64,000 bases of DNA from Nitratireductor alexandrii (GCF_004000215.1 NZ_RBVY01000006.1:9910-73909); one strand, 5' to 3'; shown: positions 8,835 to 17,719, counted from the stretch's first letter. Numbers and translations: made by a program. The notes: generated from the letters alone by a model not told the origin.

Positions 8835-8918
8835 ATGAAAGCCTGGGATTCTTCAGATCGTTTTGCCGCAAAGGGAATGCAGCCGCGCCACGACCTCACT
8901 CCAAGGTGGGGACGTTAG
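8835..8918 (+). CDS. 27-residue leader ORF abutting livH
   Basis: This short ORF begins MKAWDSSDRF and ends with TAG at 8,916-8,918, directly followed by the livH ATG at 8,919. GGGGAGG lies 3 bases upstream of its ATG, a very strong ribosome site although close. The peptide is hydrophilic with two tryptophans and no run of Leu, Ile or Val, so it is not a classical branched-chain attenuator. It may couple translation into livH or be a remnant of a degraded gene. No homologue is recognised. That it is translated is inferred from the ribosome site and the exact junction only. Confidence 0.4.
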   Translation: MKAWDSSDRFAAKGMQPRHDLTPRWGR

Positions 8919-9791
8919 ATGGACATGTTCTTTCAACTAGTCATCAACGGATTAGCCGTCGGCTGCATCTATGGACTGGTCGCGCTTGGCTTCGTCTTGA
9001 TCTACAAGGCTGGTGAGGTCGTCAATTTTGCACAGGGCGAGTTGATGATGCTCGGCGCCTTTGTCGCCTTCACTTTGATCGTTGATTTCAACCTCAACTA
9101 CTGGCTCGGGCTCGCGCTTGCCGTATTAGCGATGGCTGCTTTCGGGTGGCTTCTGGACTCAGTTGTGGTTCGACGCATTATCGGTCAACCGCAATTCTCA
9201 ACCGTCATGCTCACAATCGGGCTCGGTGTGATGATGCGCAGCGGCGTATCGATAGTATGGGGTCCCGAAACACGCAGCTTGTCAACGCCATTTGATCAAA
9301 TGGTCTTTCAGGTCAGTGGAGTTATGATCTCCCCGATCTATCTATCCATATTAATTACCACTGTCGTCTTGTGCGCTATTCTGGCGCTCTTCTTCCGGTT
9401 CACCCGCATCGGGTTGGCCATGCAAGCCGCATCGCAGAACCAACTCGCAGCCTATTGCCTCGGTATTCGAGTCAAGCGCGTCCTCTCCAGCGTCTGGGCT
9501 CTGTCAGCAGGCGTCGCCACGATCGCCGGCGTGCTGCTGGCCCCTATCAGCCTGATCGACGTCAATATGGGCGCCATCGGTCTAAAGGCCTTTGCCGCCG
9601 CAGTCATCGGAGGATTCGGGTCGATCACCGGCGCGTTGCTCGGCGGCGTTCTGATCGGGCTGATCGAGCTGTTCTCGGCCGTTTATCTCCCTGAAGGCTT
9701 CAAAAACGTAGCGGCCTACGTCGTTCTTCTCGCTGTTCTCGTCGTGCGCCCCCAGGGTCTGTTTGGCACTGTCGGACGAAAGAAGGTGTGA
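8919..9791 (+). CDS. livH: LIV-type ABC transporter permease (LivH family)
   Basis: A 290-residue inner-membrane permease, the first of four consecutive LIV genes. It is dominated by hydrophobic segments and carries family landmarks: NGLAVGCIYGLVALGFVLIYKAGEVVNFAQGE at the N-terminus (given here in part only as GLVALGFVLIYKAGE) and GGFGSITGALLGG near residues 230-243, the loop that contacts the ATPases. With LivM it forms the transmembrane channel. Its ATG directly follows the leader ORF stop, so translation may be coupled. Two operator-like palindromes lie upstream. The substrate is likely an organic acid used by the surrounding enzymes, by context only. Confidence 0.95.
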   Translation: MDMFFQLVINGLAVGCIYGLVALGFVLIYKAGEVVNFAQGELMMLGAFVAFTLIVDFNLNYWLGLALAVLAMAAFGWLLDSVVVRRIIGQPQFSTVMLTIGLGVMMRSGVSIVWGPETRSLSTPFDQMVFQVSGVMISPIYLSILITTVVLCAILALFFRFTRIGLAMQAASQNQLAAYCLGIRVKRVLSSVWALSAGVATIAGVLLAPISLIDVNMGAIGLKAFAAAVIGGFGSITGALLGGVLIGLIELFSAVYLPEGFKNVAAYVVLLAVLVVRPQGLFGTVGRKKV

Positions 9792-9792
9792 C

Positions 9793-10869
9793 ATGCGATT
9801 TATCTTCAAAACGCATTACGACCAGGACATCGACCTATTCCCCCATGCGGGCGCGGTCTTCTGGTACTCATTACTGGCAATCGCTGCAGTCTGCGCACCA
9901 TTTTTCCTGGATCCATTCTATCTGGGTGAACTGAGCTTCCTCTTCATCTGGTCGCTGGCCGGGCTCTCACTGATGGTTCTGACAGGCTATACTGGCCTGA
10001 TTTCAATCGGTCACGCAGCATTTATCGGCGTTGGCGCTTATGTGCATGCCTTTCTGACCAGAAATGGCATGCCCTTTGTCCCATCCATCATTTGCGGCGG
10101 GATCGTTTCCGCCCTGGCGGGCATTATCATTGCCATTCCGGCAATTCGCATGCGCGGGCTTTATCTCGCAATTGCGACTCTGGCGTTCAGCGCAATCGCT
10201 GAGGAATTATTCGTAAGATGGGAGACGTTGACCGGAGGCTCCAGAGGCGTCGCCGTGCCAATGCCGGTCCTGTTTGGAAACGAGTTGGATGGCGAAGTCG
10301 GCTTCTACTATCTCTGCCTCGCCGTTCTCGTGATTTGCATTCTCGGCGTCCTCAATCTACTGCGCTCACCGACCGGGCGCGCATGGATTGCAATTCGCGA
10401 TAGCGAGATCGCGGCGCAAAGCATGGGCGTCTACCTAGCGGGCTACAAGACGCTTGCATTTGCCACAAGCGCGTTTCTGGCGGGCGTGGCAGGTGGCCTG
10501 TTGGCCCACAAGGTAGGCTATCTGACCCCGGATATCTTCACGCCGATTCTATCAATCCAGCTATTGATGCTCGTCATGGTCGGCGGCCTCGGATCCATTC
10601 GTGGCGCGATCTTCGGCGCGATCTTCCTTGTCCTGCTGCCAACCCTGATCGCGATCTTGCGAGACTATCTGCCAAACGCGATCGGCCAGCAGCCTGCGCT
10701 CGAGCCTGGCATTTTTGGCCTCGTTCTGGTGCTCGTCGTCCTGCTCGAACCGCAAGGACTCAATGGAGCGTGGATGAAAGTGAAATTCTTTTTCTCGCAA
10801 TTCCCGATGTACAAGAATGCAACCTTCAAACGGCAGAAAACCTACATGCGAACGGAGCGGCTACAATGA
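9793..10869 (+). CDS. livM: LIV-type ABC transporter permease (LivM family)
   Basis: A 358-residue permease with about nine hydrophobic segments and the LivM signature GYTGLISIGHAAFIGVGAY, followed by the conserved GGSRGV loop and the coupling segment GGLGSIRGAIFGA. The start is placed at the ATG at 9,793, one base after the livH stop and preceded by AGAAGG; the frame is open ten codons farther but those lie inside livH. The stop overlaps the start of livG in an ATGA junction, which indicates tight co-translation. The C-terminal tail of about 30 residues is basic and somewhat longer than usual. Confidence 0.95.
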   Translation: MRFIFKTHYDQDIDLFPHAGAVFWYSLLAIAAVCAPFFLDPFYLGELSFLFIWSLAGLSLMVLTGYTGLISIGHAAFIGVGAYVHAFLTRNGMPFVPSIICGGIVSALAGIIIAIPAIRMRGLYLAIATLAFSAIAEELFVRWETLTGGSRGVAVPMPVLFGNELDGEVGFYYLCLAVLVICILGVLNLLRSPTGRAWIAIRDSEIAAQSMGVYLAGYKTLAFATSAFLAGVAGGLLAHKVGYLTPDIFTPILSIQLLMLVMVGGLGSIRGAIFGAIFLVLLPTLIAILRDYLPNAIGQQPALEPGIFGLVLVLVVLLEPQGLNGAWMKVKFFFSQFPMYKNATFKRQKTYMRTERLQ

Positions 10870-11624
10870 ATATGCTCCAGGCAAACGAACTGTCTATCAA
10901 TTTCGGGGGAATCAAGGCCGTCGATGGCATTACATTTGATATCAACAAGGGAGAGATATTCACGATCATCGGGCCAAACGGGGCTGGCAAGACGACAATT
11001 TTCAACCTGATCAGTCGAATATATGATTCCTCTGGTGGAAATCTTGTTTTCAACGGCGTCGACATTACGCGTTTCGCGCCGCACAAGATAGCAGGTCTTG
11101 GCATCGCCAGAACATTCCAGAACGTTGAACTTTTCGAGCACGCGACCCTGCTTCAGAATCTGCTTGTCGCCCAGCACGCGCATCACACGACGCGGATGTG
11201 GGAAGAGGTTCTGTTTCTGCCGCGTGTGCGCGAATCCGAACGGGAGATCCGCCGTAATGTCGAGGAGATTATCGATATCCTGGACTTGCAACGTTATCGC
11301 GACTCCATCGTGCACAACCTGCCCTATGGCGTTCGCAAGAATATCGAACTGGCGCGCGCGCTTTGCAGCAAACCCAAGCTTATCCTGCTCGACGAACCAT
11401 CTTCCGGATTAAACGTCGAGGAAACCGAGGACCTGTCCTTCTGGATTCGCGATATTCGCGACGACCTCGGCGTGACCGTGATCATTATCGAACATGATCT
11501 GTCGCTGGTGAACGACGTCTCGGATCGAGTGATGGCAGTCAACTACGGACGACTATTGGCCCTCGGTTCCCCGGAACAGGTGCAGAATCATCCCGACGTT
11601 ATCAAAGCGTATCTCGGAGGATAA
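10866..11624 (+). CDS. livG: LIV-type ABC transporter ATP-binding protein (LivG family)
   Basis: A 252-residue ATPase with Walker A GPNGAGKTT near residue 35, Walker B LILLDEPSSGLN, and the switch histidine in IIIEHDLSLV. The signature stretch reads LPYGVRKNIELARAL, a common LivG variant of LSGGQ. The start is the ATG at 10,866 overlapping the livM stop; an upstream in-frame start at 10,770 would lie inside livM and is not used here. It pairs with LivF to power import through LivHM. Confidence 0.95.
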   Translation: MNMLQANELSINFGGIKAVDGITFDINKGEIFTIIGPNGAGKTTIFNLISRIYDSSGGNLVFNGVDITRFAPHKIAGLGIARTFQNVELFEHATLLQNLLVAQHAHHTTRMWEEVLFLPRVRESEREIRRNVEEIIDILDLQRYRDSIVHNLPYGVRKNIELARALCSKPKLILLDEPSSGLNVEETEDLSFWIRDIRDDLGVTVIIIEHDLSLVNDVSDRVMAVNYGRLLALGSPEQVQNHPDVIKAYLGG

Positions 11625-11627
11625 ACG

Positions 11628-12398
11628 ATGAGCCACTTGTTGGAGGTACGCAACATTGAAACCTACTATGGCGCGACGATTGCGATCCGGGGCGTCAGTT
11701 TTGATGTCACCGAAGGGCAGATCGTAGCAGTTCTCGGCGCCAATGGCGCCGGGAAAACCACGGTGCTCAAGACTGTCAGCGGCCTGATGGATCCGCAAAA
11801 GGGCTCCGTTACGTTCGAGGGTCACGACATCCAGAAGTTGGACCCAGACCGGGTGGTCCGAATGGGGATCAGTCTTGTGCCCGAAGGTCGAGAATTATTC
11901 CCTTTCCTAAGTGTCCGTGAAAATCTGCAACTCGGCGCCTATACGCGACGCAATCACGCGGAAACCATATCCGATCTCGAACAGGTCTTCGACTACTTCC
12001 CGTCCCTGAAATCGCGGGCCAGCCGGCCAGCCGGCATGCTTTCGGGCGGTGAGCAGCAGATGGTGGCGATCGGGCGGGCCTTGATGGCCCGACCCAAGGT
12101 CATTCTGCTTGATGAACCCTCCCTCGGCCTGTCGCCAAAGCTGGTGAAGGAGATTTTCGAGATCATTGTCAGGATCAATCGGGACAGTGGCACAACGATC
12201 GTTCTGGTCGAGCAGAACGCCAATGTAGCGCTACAGGTCGCTCATTATGGGTATGTGCTGGAAATGGGGCGCATCGTCATGGCCGACAGCGCCCAAGCCT
12301 TGCTCGAAAAGGACGACGTTCGCGAATTCTACCTTGGCATCAAGGACAAGGGCGTCCGCGGTGTCCGACGGTGGAAGAAACGCAAGACATGGCGATGA
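11628..12398 (+). CDS. livF: LIV-type ABC transporter ATP-binding protein (LivF family)
   Basis: A 256-residue ATPase with Walker A GANGAGKTT, signature LSGGEQQMVAIGRALM, Walker B VILLDEPSLGLSP and switch histidine replaced in the usual LivF way by VEQNANVALQ. It starts 3 bases after livG. It has a longer basic C-terminal tail (RRWKKRKTWR) than most LivF proteins. It closes the transporter operon, and the ferredoxin reductase follows 69 bp downstream on the same strand without a visible terminator, so it may be co-transcribed. Confidence 0.95.
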   Translation: MSHLLEVRNIETYYGATIAIRGVSFDVTEGQIVAVLGANGAGKTTVLKTVSGLMDPQKGSVTFEGHDIQKLDPDRVVRMGISLVPEGRELFPFLSVRENLQLGAYTRRNHAETISDLEQVFDYFPSLKSRASRPAGMLSGGEQQMVAIGRALMARPKVILLDEPSLGLSPKLVKEIFEIIVRINRDSGTTIVLVEQNANVALQVAHYGYVLEMGRIVMADSAQALLEKDDVREFYLGIKDKGVRGVRRWKKRKTWR

Positions 12399-12467
12399 GA
12401 GGCGCTGTTTCCGGCGCCATCCTTCCCGTTGAAATCCATCACACGACCAGGTGATTGGGAGGACCTA

Positions 12468-13718
12468 TTGTCTACAGAGGAAACAATCGTCGTGGTTGGG
12501 GCGGGCCATGCCGGGGTTCAGGCGACAGCCTCACTTCGTGAAGAAGGGTTCGCCGGCCAAATCAAACTGGTCAGCGGCGAGCACGCCCTGCCCTATCAGC
12601 GTCCGCCGCTGTCAAAGAGATTCATGAAGGAGCAGATGGGCCCGTCAGACCTTCTGCTACGCGGCGAGCGATATTACACTGACAAGGATATCAGCCTGCG
12701 GCTCGGCGACAGAGTGCTGGCAATCGATCGTGCCGACAAACGCATCCAACTCGCCTCGGGGGACCGCCTAGCCTACGATCACCTCATTCTGGCGACGGGA
12801 TCAAGGCCACGCAGCACCGACTTGCCGGGTGCCGGGTACGCTGGCGTACAGCGGCTTTGTGTGATGGACGATGCCATCAGGCTGCGTCAGGCATTGAGGC
12901 GGGGCGGCAATGTCGTCATCGTTGGCGCCGGCTTCATCGGGCTCGAGATTGCAGCAACGGCAATCGAAATGGGGACTTCCGTACATGTCGTTGAACTGGC
13001 AGACCGCCCGATGGCGCGTGTCGTCTCAGAACCGGTGTCATCGTTCTTTGCCGAGATGCATCGCGCCGCCGGCGTGCAATTGAGCCTTGGCGTTTCCGTC
13101 ACTCGAATCATCGGATTAGACGGCCGGGTGAGCGAAATCGAACTGTCGGACGGCCGCCGGTTGCCGGCGGACGTCGTGGTTCTTGGGATCGGCGCGCAAG
13201 CGCGTGATAAACTCGCTCGCGCCGCAGGTCTTGCGTGCGGCAATGGCATCGAGGTCGACGCAAGAATGACCACGTCTGACCCTAGTATTTCGGCCATAGG
13301 CGACTGCGCATCGCATCACAACAGTTTTACCGGCGGCCGCCCATTCCGGCTGGAATCGGTTCAGAACGCTGTCGATCAAGGTCGCGTCGTCGCCCGCAAG
13401 CTCGTCAGGAAGCCTGCGCAATACGACTCGGTTCCCTGGTTCTGGAGTGACCAGGCCCATTGCAAACTGCAAATTGCAGGGCTGTCGCTGGATTGCGACC
13501 AAGTCATCATTCGGGGCGACCAACGCACCGGTGACTTTGCGGTGTATTCGTTCCAGGGAAAGCGGCTGCGTTGCGTTGAGACGGTCAATCGATCGGGCGA
13601 GCATATGGCGGCGCGCCGCCTGATCTCTTCAAACGCATCGGTGATGCCCGAGCAGGTCGCAGCAAAGGATTTTAATCCCCGCGAGACGGCAAGAACGGTT
13701 CAGGTCATGAACTCATAA
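12468..13718 (+). CDS. FAD-dependent ferredoxin reductase (putidaredoxin/rhodocoxin reductase type)
   Basis: A protein of about 416 residues with two Rossmann motifs: the FAD site VVVGAGHAGVQAT at the start and the NAD(P)H site VIVGAGFIGLEIA near the middle, plus PYQRPPLSK, typical of putidaredoxin-type reductases, and the C-terminal VPWFWSDQ of the reductase C-terminal domain. It should pass electrons from NAD(P)H to a [2Fe-2S] ferredoxin, most likely the one at 17.4 kb, and on to the Rieske oxygenase at 1.6 kb. I chose the TTG at 12,468 because GGGAGG lies just upstream; another TTG start 13 codons farther upstream has no ribosome site. Confidence 0.93.
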   Translation: MSTEETIVVVGAGHAGVQATASLREEGFAGQIKLVSGEHALPYQRPPLSKRFMKEQMGPSDLLLRGERYYTDKDISLRLGDRVLAIDRADKRIQLASGDRLAYDHLILATGSRPRSTDLPGAGYAGVQRLCVMDDAIRLRQALRRGGNVVIVGAGFIGLEIAATAIEMGTSVHVVELADRPMARVVSEPVSSFFAEMHRAAGVQLSLGVSVTRIIGLDGRVSEIELSDGRRLPADVVVLGIGAQARDKLARAAGLACGNGIEVDARMTTSDPSISAIGDCASHHNSFTGGRPFRLESVQNAVDQGRVVARKLVRKPAQYDSVPWFWSDQAHCKLQIAGLSLDCDQVIIRGDQRTGDFAVYSFQGKRLRCVETVNRSGEHMAARRLISSNASVMPEQVAAKDFNPRETARTVQVMNS

Positions 13719-14122
13719 ACCTGGTCCAAGTGGTGTGAAGCCATCCGGCAGGATACGAGCAGCGGAGGCGCACGACATTTCTGCTTATCTTTAGTTGTTC
13801 GCGGCACTGTTGCCTGTCAGGGCGACGAAACCGTCTCGCCCGCCTCGAAACTCCCCGTGATGATGGGAACCTTGTGTTCCGTAGTCGACTGTCGCCGCCG
13901 CGCCTTCCCCGTGATCACCCGGATCTGCGGAAACTCGACCGACACAGCCCTGTCCTCAAAGATATCCTTGGACCTTTCCGCTTACACCGGGTGTTCGGTC
14001 GAAATGGGGGCAGTTCAACGTCAAATCAGAGTCCGATTACGCCCCAGCATAAGGTGAGACCCGCCTGAAATCCGGCCGGCCGAAGGGTGCTCCTGTAGAT
14101 CGAAAAGTTTGCGACATAACCG
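13719..14122. other. 404-bp gap between convergent genes, no recognised gene
   Basis: This stretch lies between the ends of the ferredoxin reductase and the second aldehyde dehydrogenase. Short open frames occur on both strands but none has a ribosome site and a recognisable motif. There is no clear terminator hairpin. It may be decayed coding DNA like the pseudogene at 15.7-16.4 kb, but I cannot identify a source gene. Confidence 0.5.
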
Positions 14123-15604
14123 TCAATCATGCTTGATGATGATCGTCTTGAGCGTGGTGAAGTCATGCAACGCGGCCATGCCCTTCTCACGGCCATGCCC
14201 GGATTTTCGGATTCCGCCAAATGGCAGTTCAATGCCGCCTCCGGCCCCATATGCGTTGACAAAGACTTGGCCGCCATGGATCTGGCGCGCGACCCGGGCG
14301 CCCCGCTTCGAATCCTGCGTCCACACGCCTGCGATAAGCCCAAAATCGGTTCCGTTGGCGAGCGCCACGGCGTCGGCTTCCTCGTCAAACGGTATGACCG
14401 AAAGAACCGGACCAAACACTTCCTCCCGCGCCAGCGTACTTGCGCGCGGGACGGGTCCAAACAGACGAGGAGCAACATAATATCCCGAGGTCGGCGCGCC
14501 ATCGGCAATGCTGCCCTGAGCCAACAATGGGATGCCCGCTTCCTGCGCCTGCGCGATGAAGGTCTCGACACGCTTCTTCTGCCGAAGGTTGATCAAAGCG
14601 CCCAGATCAAGATCCATCTCCGGGGTTCCCGCCTGCAGTGTCGAAAACCGGTCGACCACCGCCTCGATGACACGGTCATAGGCAGCCCGCTCCACCAACA
14701 GACGCGATCCGGCCGAACAGGTCTGGCCAGCGTTCTGGACAATGGCGTTCACCAGGGACGGCAAGGCGGCGTCAAGATCAACGTCAGCGAAGACGATCTG
14801 CGGTGATTTTCCGCCCAACTCAAGCGTGCAGGAAATGTGGTTTCGGGCTGCCTCGGTCTGGACCAGAACGCCAACTTCGGGCGATCCGGTGAATGACACA
14901 AACCCGACACCGGGGTGTGAGATAAGCGCCGCGCCGGCCTCTACGCCAAGGCCCGGTACGACATTGATTGCGCCTTCGGGAAAGCCGACCTCCGCTGCAA
15001 GTTCTGCCAGACGCAGCGTGGTTAGACAGGCGTCTTCAGCCGGCTTCATCACCGTCGCATTGCCGGTCGCAAGGGCTGGCGCCAGCGAACGGCCGAACAT
15101 CTGGGCCGGATAATTCCAAGGAATGATGTGCCCCGTCACCCCATGTGGCTCGTGTTCGGTCGCCACCATATAGCCCTTCATGAATGGTATGGTTTCGCCG
15201 TGAAACTTGTCCGCGGCGCCGCCATAGAATTCGAAATAACGCGCGCATGCCAGGATATCGGCCCGCGCCTGCGTGATCGGCTTGCCCGTATCTCGAGCCT
15301 CAAGATGTGCGAGCTCTTCAGCATGGTCGAGGACGGCAAGCCCAAGCTTGGACAAAAGCCGTCCGCGTTCGAATGCTGCCAATCTGCTCCAGACGCCTGT
15401 TTCGAACGCCCGCCGCGCCGCGGCAACGGCCAGATCGATATCGGCCGCATCGCCGGCCGCGATTTGCGCGAACGCAACACCGTCGCCAGGCGCATAGACG
15501 TCGATTACCTTGCCCGAATTTGCCGGTCGCCACTGATTGTCGATAAAAATGCCTTTGGCCCTGGCTGCTGCTGGAACAGCACCGGAATTTCCGTTGTCAG
15601 TCAT
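14123..15604 (-). CDS. Aldehyde dehydrogenase family protein (second copy)
   Basis: A 493-residue ALDH with FTGSPEVG, the glutamate motif LELGGKSPQ, the catalytic cysteine in GQTCSAGSR and a C-terminal PFGGIRKSGHGREKG. It is clearly a separate subfamily from the ALDH at 6,228, closer to betaine/semialdehyde-type enzymes by general look only. The ATG at 15,604 is chosen because AGGGAG lies upstream; the frame is open 17 codons farther. Upstream on the same strand are a decayed hydratase and a 3-hydroxyisobutyrate-dehydrogenase-like gene, so together they may process a small hydroxy acid or semialdehyde. Confidence 0.94.
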   Translation of the reverse strand: MTDNGNSGAVPAAARAKGIFIDNQWRPANSGKVIDVYAPGDGVAFAQIAAGDAADIDLAVAAARRAFETGVWSRLAAFERGRLLSKLGLAVLDHAEELAHLEARDTGKPITQARADILACARYFEFYGGAADKFHGETIPFMKGYMVATEHEPHGVTGHIIPWNYPAQMFGRSLAPALATGNATVMKPAEDACLTTLRLAELAAEVGFPEGAINVVPGLGVEAGAALISHPGVGFVSFTGSPEVGVLVQTEAARNHISCTLELGGKSPQIVFADVDLDAALPSLVNAIVQNAGQTCSAGSRLLVERAAYDRVIEAVVDRFSTLQAGTPEMDLDLGALINLRQKKRVETFIAQAQEAGIPLLAQGSIADGAPTSGYYVAPRLFGPVPRASTLAREEVFGPVLSVIPFDEEADAVALANGTDFGLIAGVWTQDSKRGARVARQIHGGQVFVNAYGAGGGIELPFGGIRKSGHGREKGMAALHDFTTLKTIIIKHD

Positions 15605-15679
15605 AAAAAGTCTCCCTGAATTCGACATCATGCGCCAGCTCGATTGGGTACCCATCCGGGACCCTCGACAATCGGCGCA

Positions 15680-16363
15680 TCAATCATCTATCCGTCGATA
15701 AACTGCGCAGTGTCGCCTTGATCGGCGGCAATCACCTGGTATGCTCAGCCGAGTTCGCTTTGCTTTGACGAGAATGACCGCCTCACCACCTTTGTCTGCG
15801 AGGGGTGGAGGCACAGGTTCCCTCCAATCGTCATCACCGCGCCTGACCAACAGCGACCGGCCTGCACTTGCAGGCGACAATCCGCGATGGGAAAACTTGC
15901 GGGGCGGGTCCGATGGCGCTGACATCGCAGCGAAATTCAACCGCAGCGTCCGGGGCGTTTCTATCTTGCGGCTTGCGCTGCCAGGATCGTCTTTGGAAGC
16001 TGCAGGCGTGGGGATGCCCTTGCCCGTCGACCGATCTGCTGCCTCACAATAGACGACGTCGCGCCGCTCGCAGATGCTCAAGCTGCGCGTTGCTTCATGT
16101 TGATGACCAAGCATCACAAACCACATATCGCTGGCCCGTTCCTTCTTGTGGACGGCATCCGGGATGGTCGATGTTCTGCGCATGTGGTTGCCGATACGGA
16201 ACGGATTGAGCAGTTTGAGTTCGCCGCGAGCGCAGATGCGGCTTGGCAGCGGCACGGGCGTCCCCGACAGCTTCATGACCGATTGATCTAGACAACGGCC
16301 ATGCAGGGACGCCAAAGCCTGGAGCGCAACGGCCATGGCACAATCGAGTGGTCCAATTGTCAT
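15680..16363 (-). pseudogene. Decayed FAS1-like/MaoC-type acyl-CoA hydratase fragment
   Basis: The central part of this open frame (about residues 35-115) resembles mesaconyl-C4-CoA-hydratase-like/HTD2 proteins with an N-terminal FAS1-like dehydratase domain: GTPVPLPSRICARGELKLL, then a stretch with RRTSTIPDAVHKKE, then WFVMLGHQHEA and RRDVVYCEA. Such enzymes hydrate an enoyl-CoA. Sequence before and after this core does not fit the family. The C-terminal half becomes arginine/proline-rich and frame-shifted-looking, and the expected second hotdog half is missing. It is therefore a remnant rather than a working gene. It lies between the second ALDH and the 3-hydroxyisobutyrate-dehydrogenase-like gene on their strand, so it probably once belonged to that operon. 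Confidence 0.6.
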
Positions 16364-16372
16364 GAAAGGGCT

Positions 16373-17287
16373 TTATGAGCCTTTGCCAGCCACCGCGCGA
16401 ACCTCGGCGTTGGCCCATTGTTCGTAGGGGCGGATGACGCTGGTGAAGTCGGAGTCGGCGCCAAAAAGCGACTGGGTAATCTTCAGGATTTCGCGTACGG
16501 CATTGCCGACCGGGGTTGGAATTCCAAGCGCGTCCGCCTCATCCAAGCACAATCGAACGTCCTTGTAGGCGAGGCCGGTCGAAAATCCGAAATCGAACGT
16601 GCCCGTGAAAACCGAGCGCGGAAACTTGTCGACCGTTGCTGTGTTGCGGCCACTGCTCTGGTTAAACACATCGCTCATGATCTGAGGATCAAGACCGCTC
16701 TTGACGCCAAAAACAAATGCCTCCGACGATATCGCCAGCGCACAGGCGGCCAGCAGGTTGTTGGCAAGCTTGAGTGACTGCGCTGCGCCGGGAGACTCGC
16801 TGACAAATGTCGGTCTGCCGAGAATTGCAAGCAGGTCCTGAACCTGTTCAAAGGCCTGCCTCGGGCACGAGACCATCAGGGCCAGCTTGCCGCTTTGGGC
16901 ACCAACCATGCCTCCGCTGACAGGACAGTCAATTGCGATCATGCCCCTTCGAGCCAATCCCTGTGCGACAACCTTCGCAACCCTTGGGCCTGTAGTTGAA
17001 AGATCGATAAAATATTTTCCGGCAACATCCGGACCTATTCCGTCATCGCCAAACGCGACCGATCTGACGACGTCGGGTGTCGGCAGACTTGCGAAAACAA
17101 TGTTCGATTTGTTCGCAAGATCCCGGGCGCTTTCGGCAACCGTCGCGCCCTTGTCCGACAACGCTGAGACGGCCTTCTCATTTGTATCGAACACGCAGAG
17201 CGTGTGGCCAGCGCCAACCAGCCTAGCGGCCATGAGGGCGCCCATCTTGCCGAGACCAATAAAGCCCAGTTTTTGCATTGCTTGCAT
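16373..17287 (-). CDS. NAD(P)-dependent oxidoreductase, 3-hydroxyisobutyrate dehydrogenase family
   Basis: A 304-residue beta-hydroxyacid dehydrogenase. The N-terminal Rossmann motif GFIGLGKMGALMAARL, the substrate-binding stretch DCPVSGGMVGAQSGKLALM and the catalytic lysine region LKLANNLLAACA are all where the family has them. It oxidises a 3-hydroxy acid to the semialdehyde, which the neighbouring aldehyde dehydrogenase at 14,123 could then oxidise. A second possible ATG lies three codons into the gene. A ferredoxin gene is upstream on the same strand, 72 bp away. Confidence 0.93.
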   Translation of the reverse strand: MQAMQKLGFIGLGKMGALMAARLVGAGHTLCVFDTNEKAVSALSDKGATVAESARDLANKSNIVFASLPTPDVVRSVAFGDDGIGPDVAGKYFIDLSTTGPRVAKVVAQGLARRGMIAIDCPVSGGMVGAQSGKLALMVSCPRQAFEQVQDLLAILGRPTFVSESPGAAQSLKLANNLLAACALAISSEAFVFGVKSGLDPQIMSDVFNQSSGRNTATVDKFPRSVFTGTFDFGFSTGLAYKDVRLCLDEADALGIPTPVGNAVREILKITQSLFGADSDFTSVIRPYEQWANAEVRAVAGKGS

Positions 17288-17359
17288 GCCCTCGATCTCT
17301 CTGTCAGAACCACAGCCAATGTTTCTTTTTCGACTTCAAGGCGCGCCACCATTACAGGC

Positions 17360-17680
17360 CTATACTTGGGCTTTGGGCAAACCCAAAACGAGGCCATCCA
17401 GCTTGTCGGTCATCTTGATCTGACAGCTCAATCGGCTGCAGGGCTGCCGGGTCTCGACGGTGAAATCCAGCATTTCATCCTCAGTCGGGCTCAATTCGGG
17501 GATTTCGTCACCATGCGACAGAACGAAAACGTGACAGGAGGCACAAACCATCTCGCCTCCGCATTCGCCAACGATACCGTTGAGGCCCGCCACGATTGCG
17601 CCGTGCATGACGCTGTTTCCCTTGGCAATATCGATCTCGGCAATCTGTTCGCCGTCGCGGTAAAATCGAACAACTGGCAT
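17360..17680 (-). CDS. [2Fe-2S] ferredoxin, putidaredoxin/adrenodoxin type
   Basis: A 106-residue ferredoxin with the cluster ligands C40-x5-C46-x2-C49-x36-C86 (GECGGEMVCASCHV, then RLSCQI), exactly the adrenodoxin-type spacing. The acidic helix ELSPTEDEMLDF typical of reductase contact precedes the last cysteine. It should shuttle electrons from the FAD reductase at 12.5 kb to an oxygenase, here most likely the Rieske enzyme at 1.6 kb because no P450 is present in the window. It lies directly downstream of a small Rieske ferredoxin gene, so the cluster encodes two different electron carriers. Confidence 0.93.
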   Translation of the reverse strand: MPVVRFYRDGEQIAEIDIAKGNSVMHGAIVAGLNGIVGECGGEMVCASCHVFVLSHGDEIPELSPTEDEMLDFTVETRQPCSRLSCQIKMTDKLDGLVLGLPKAQV

Positions 17681-17719
17681 CTGGTCATTTTCCTAAGACG
17701 TCCCGGGCTGACCCGCAAA

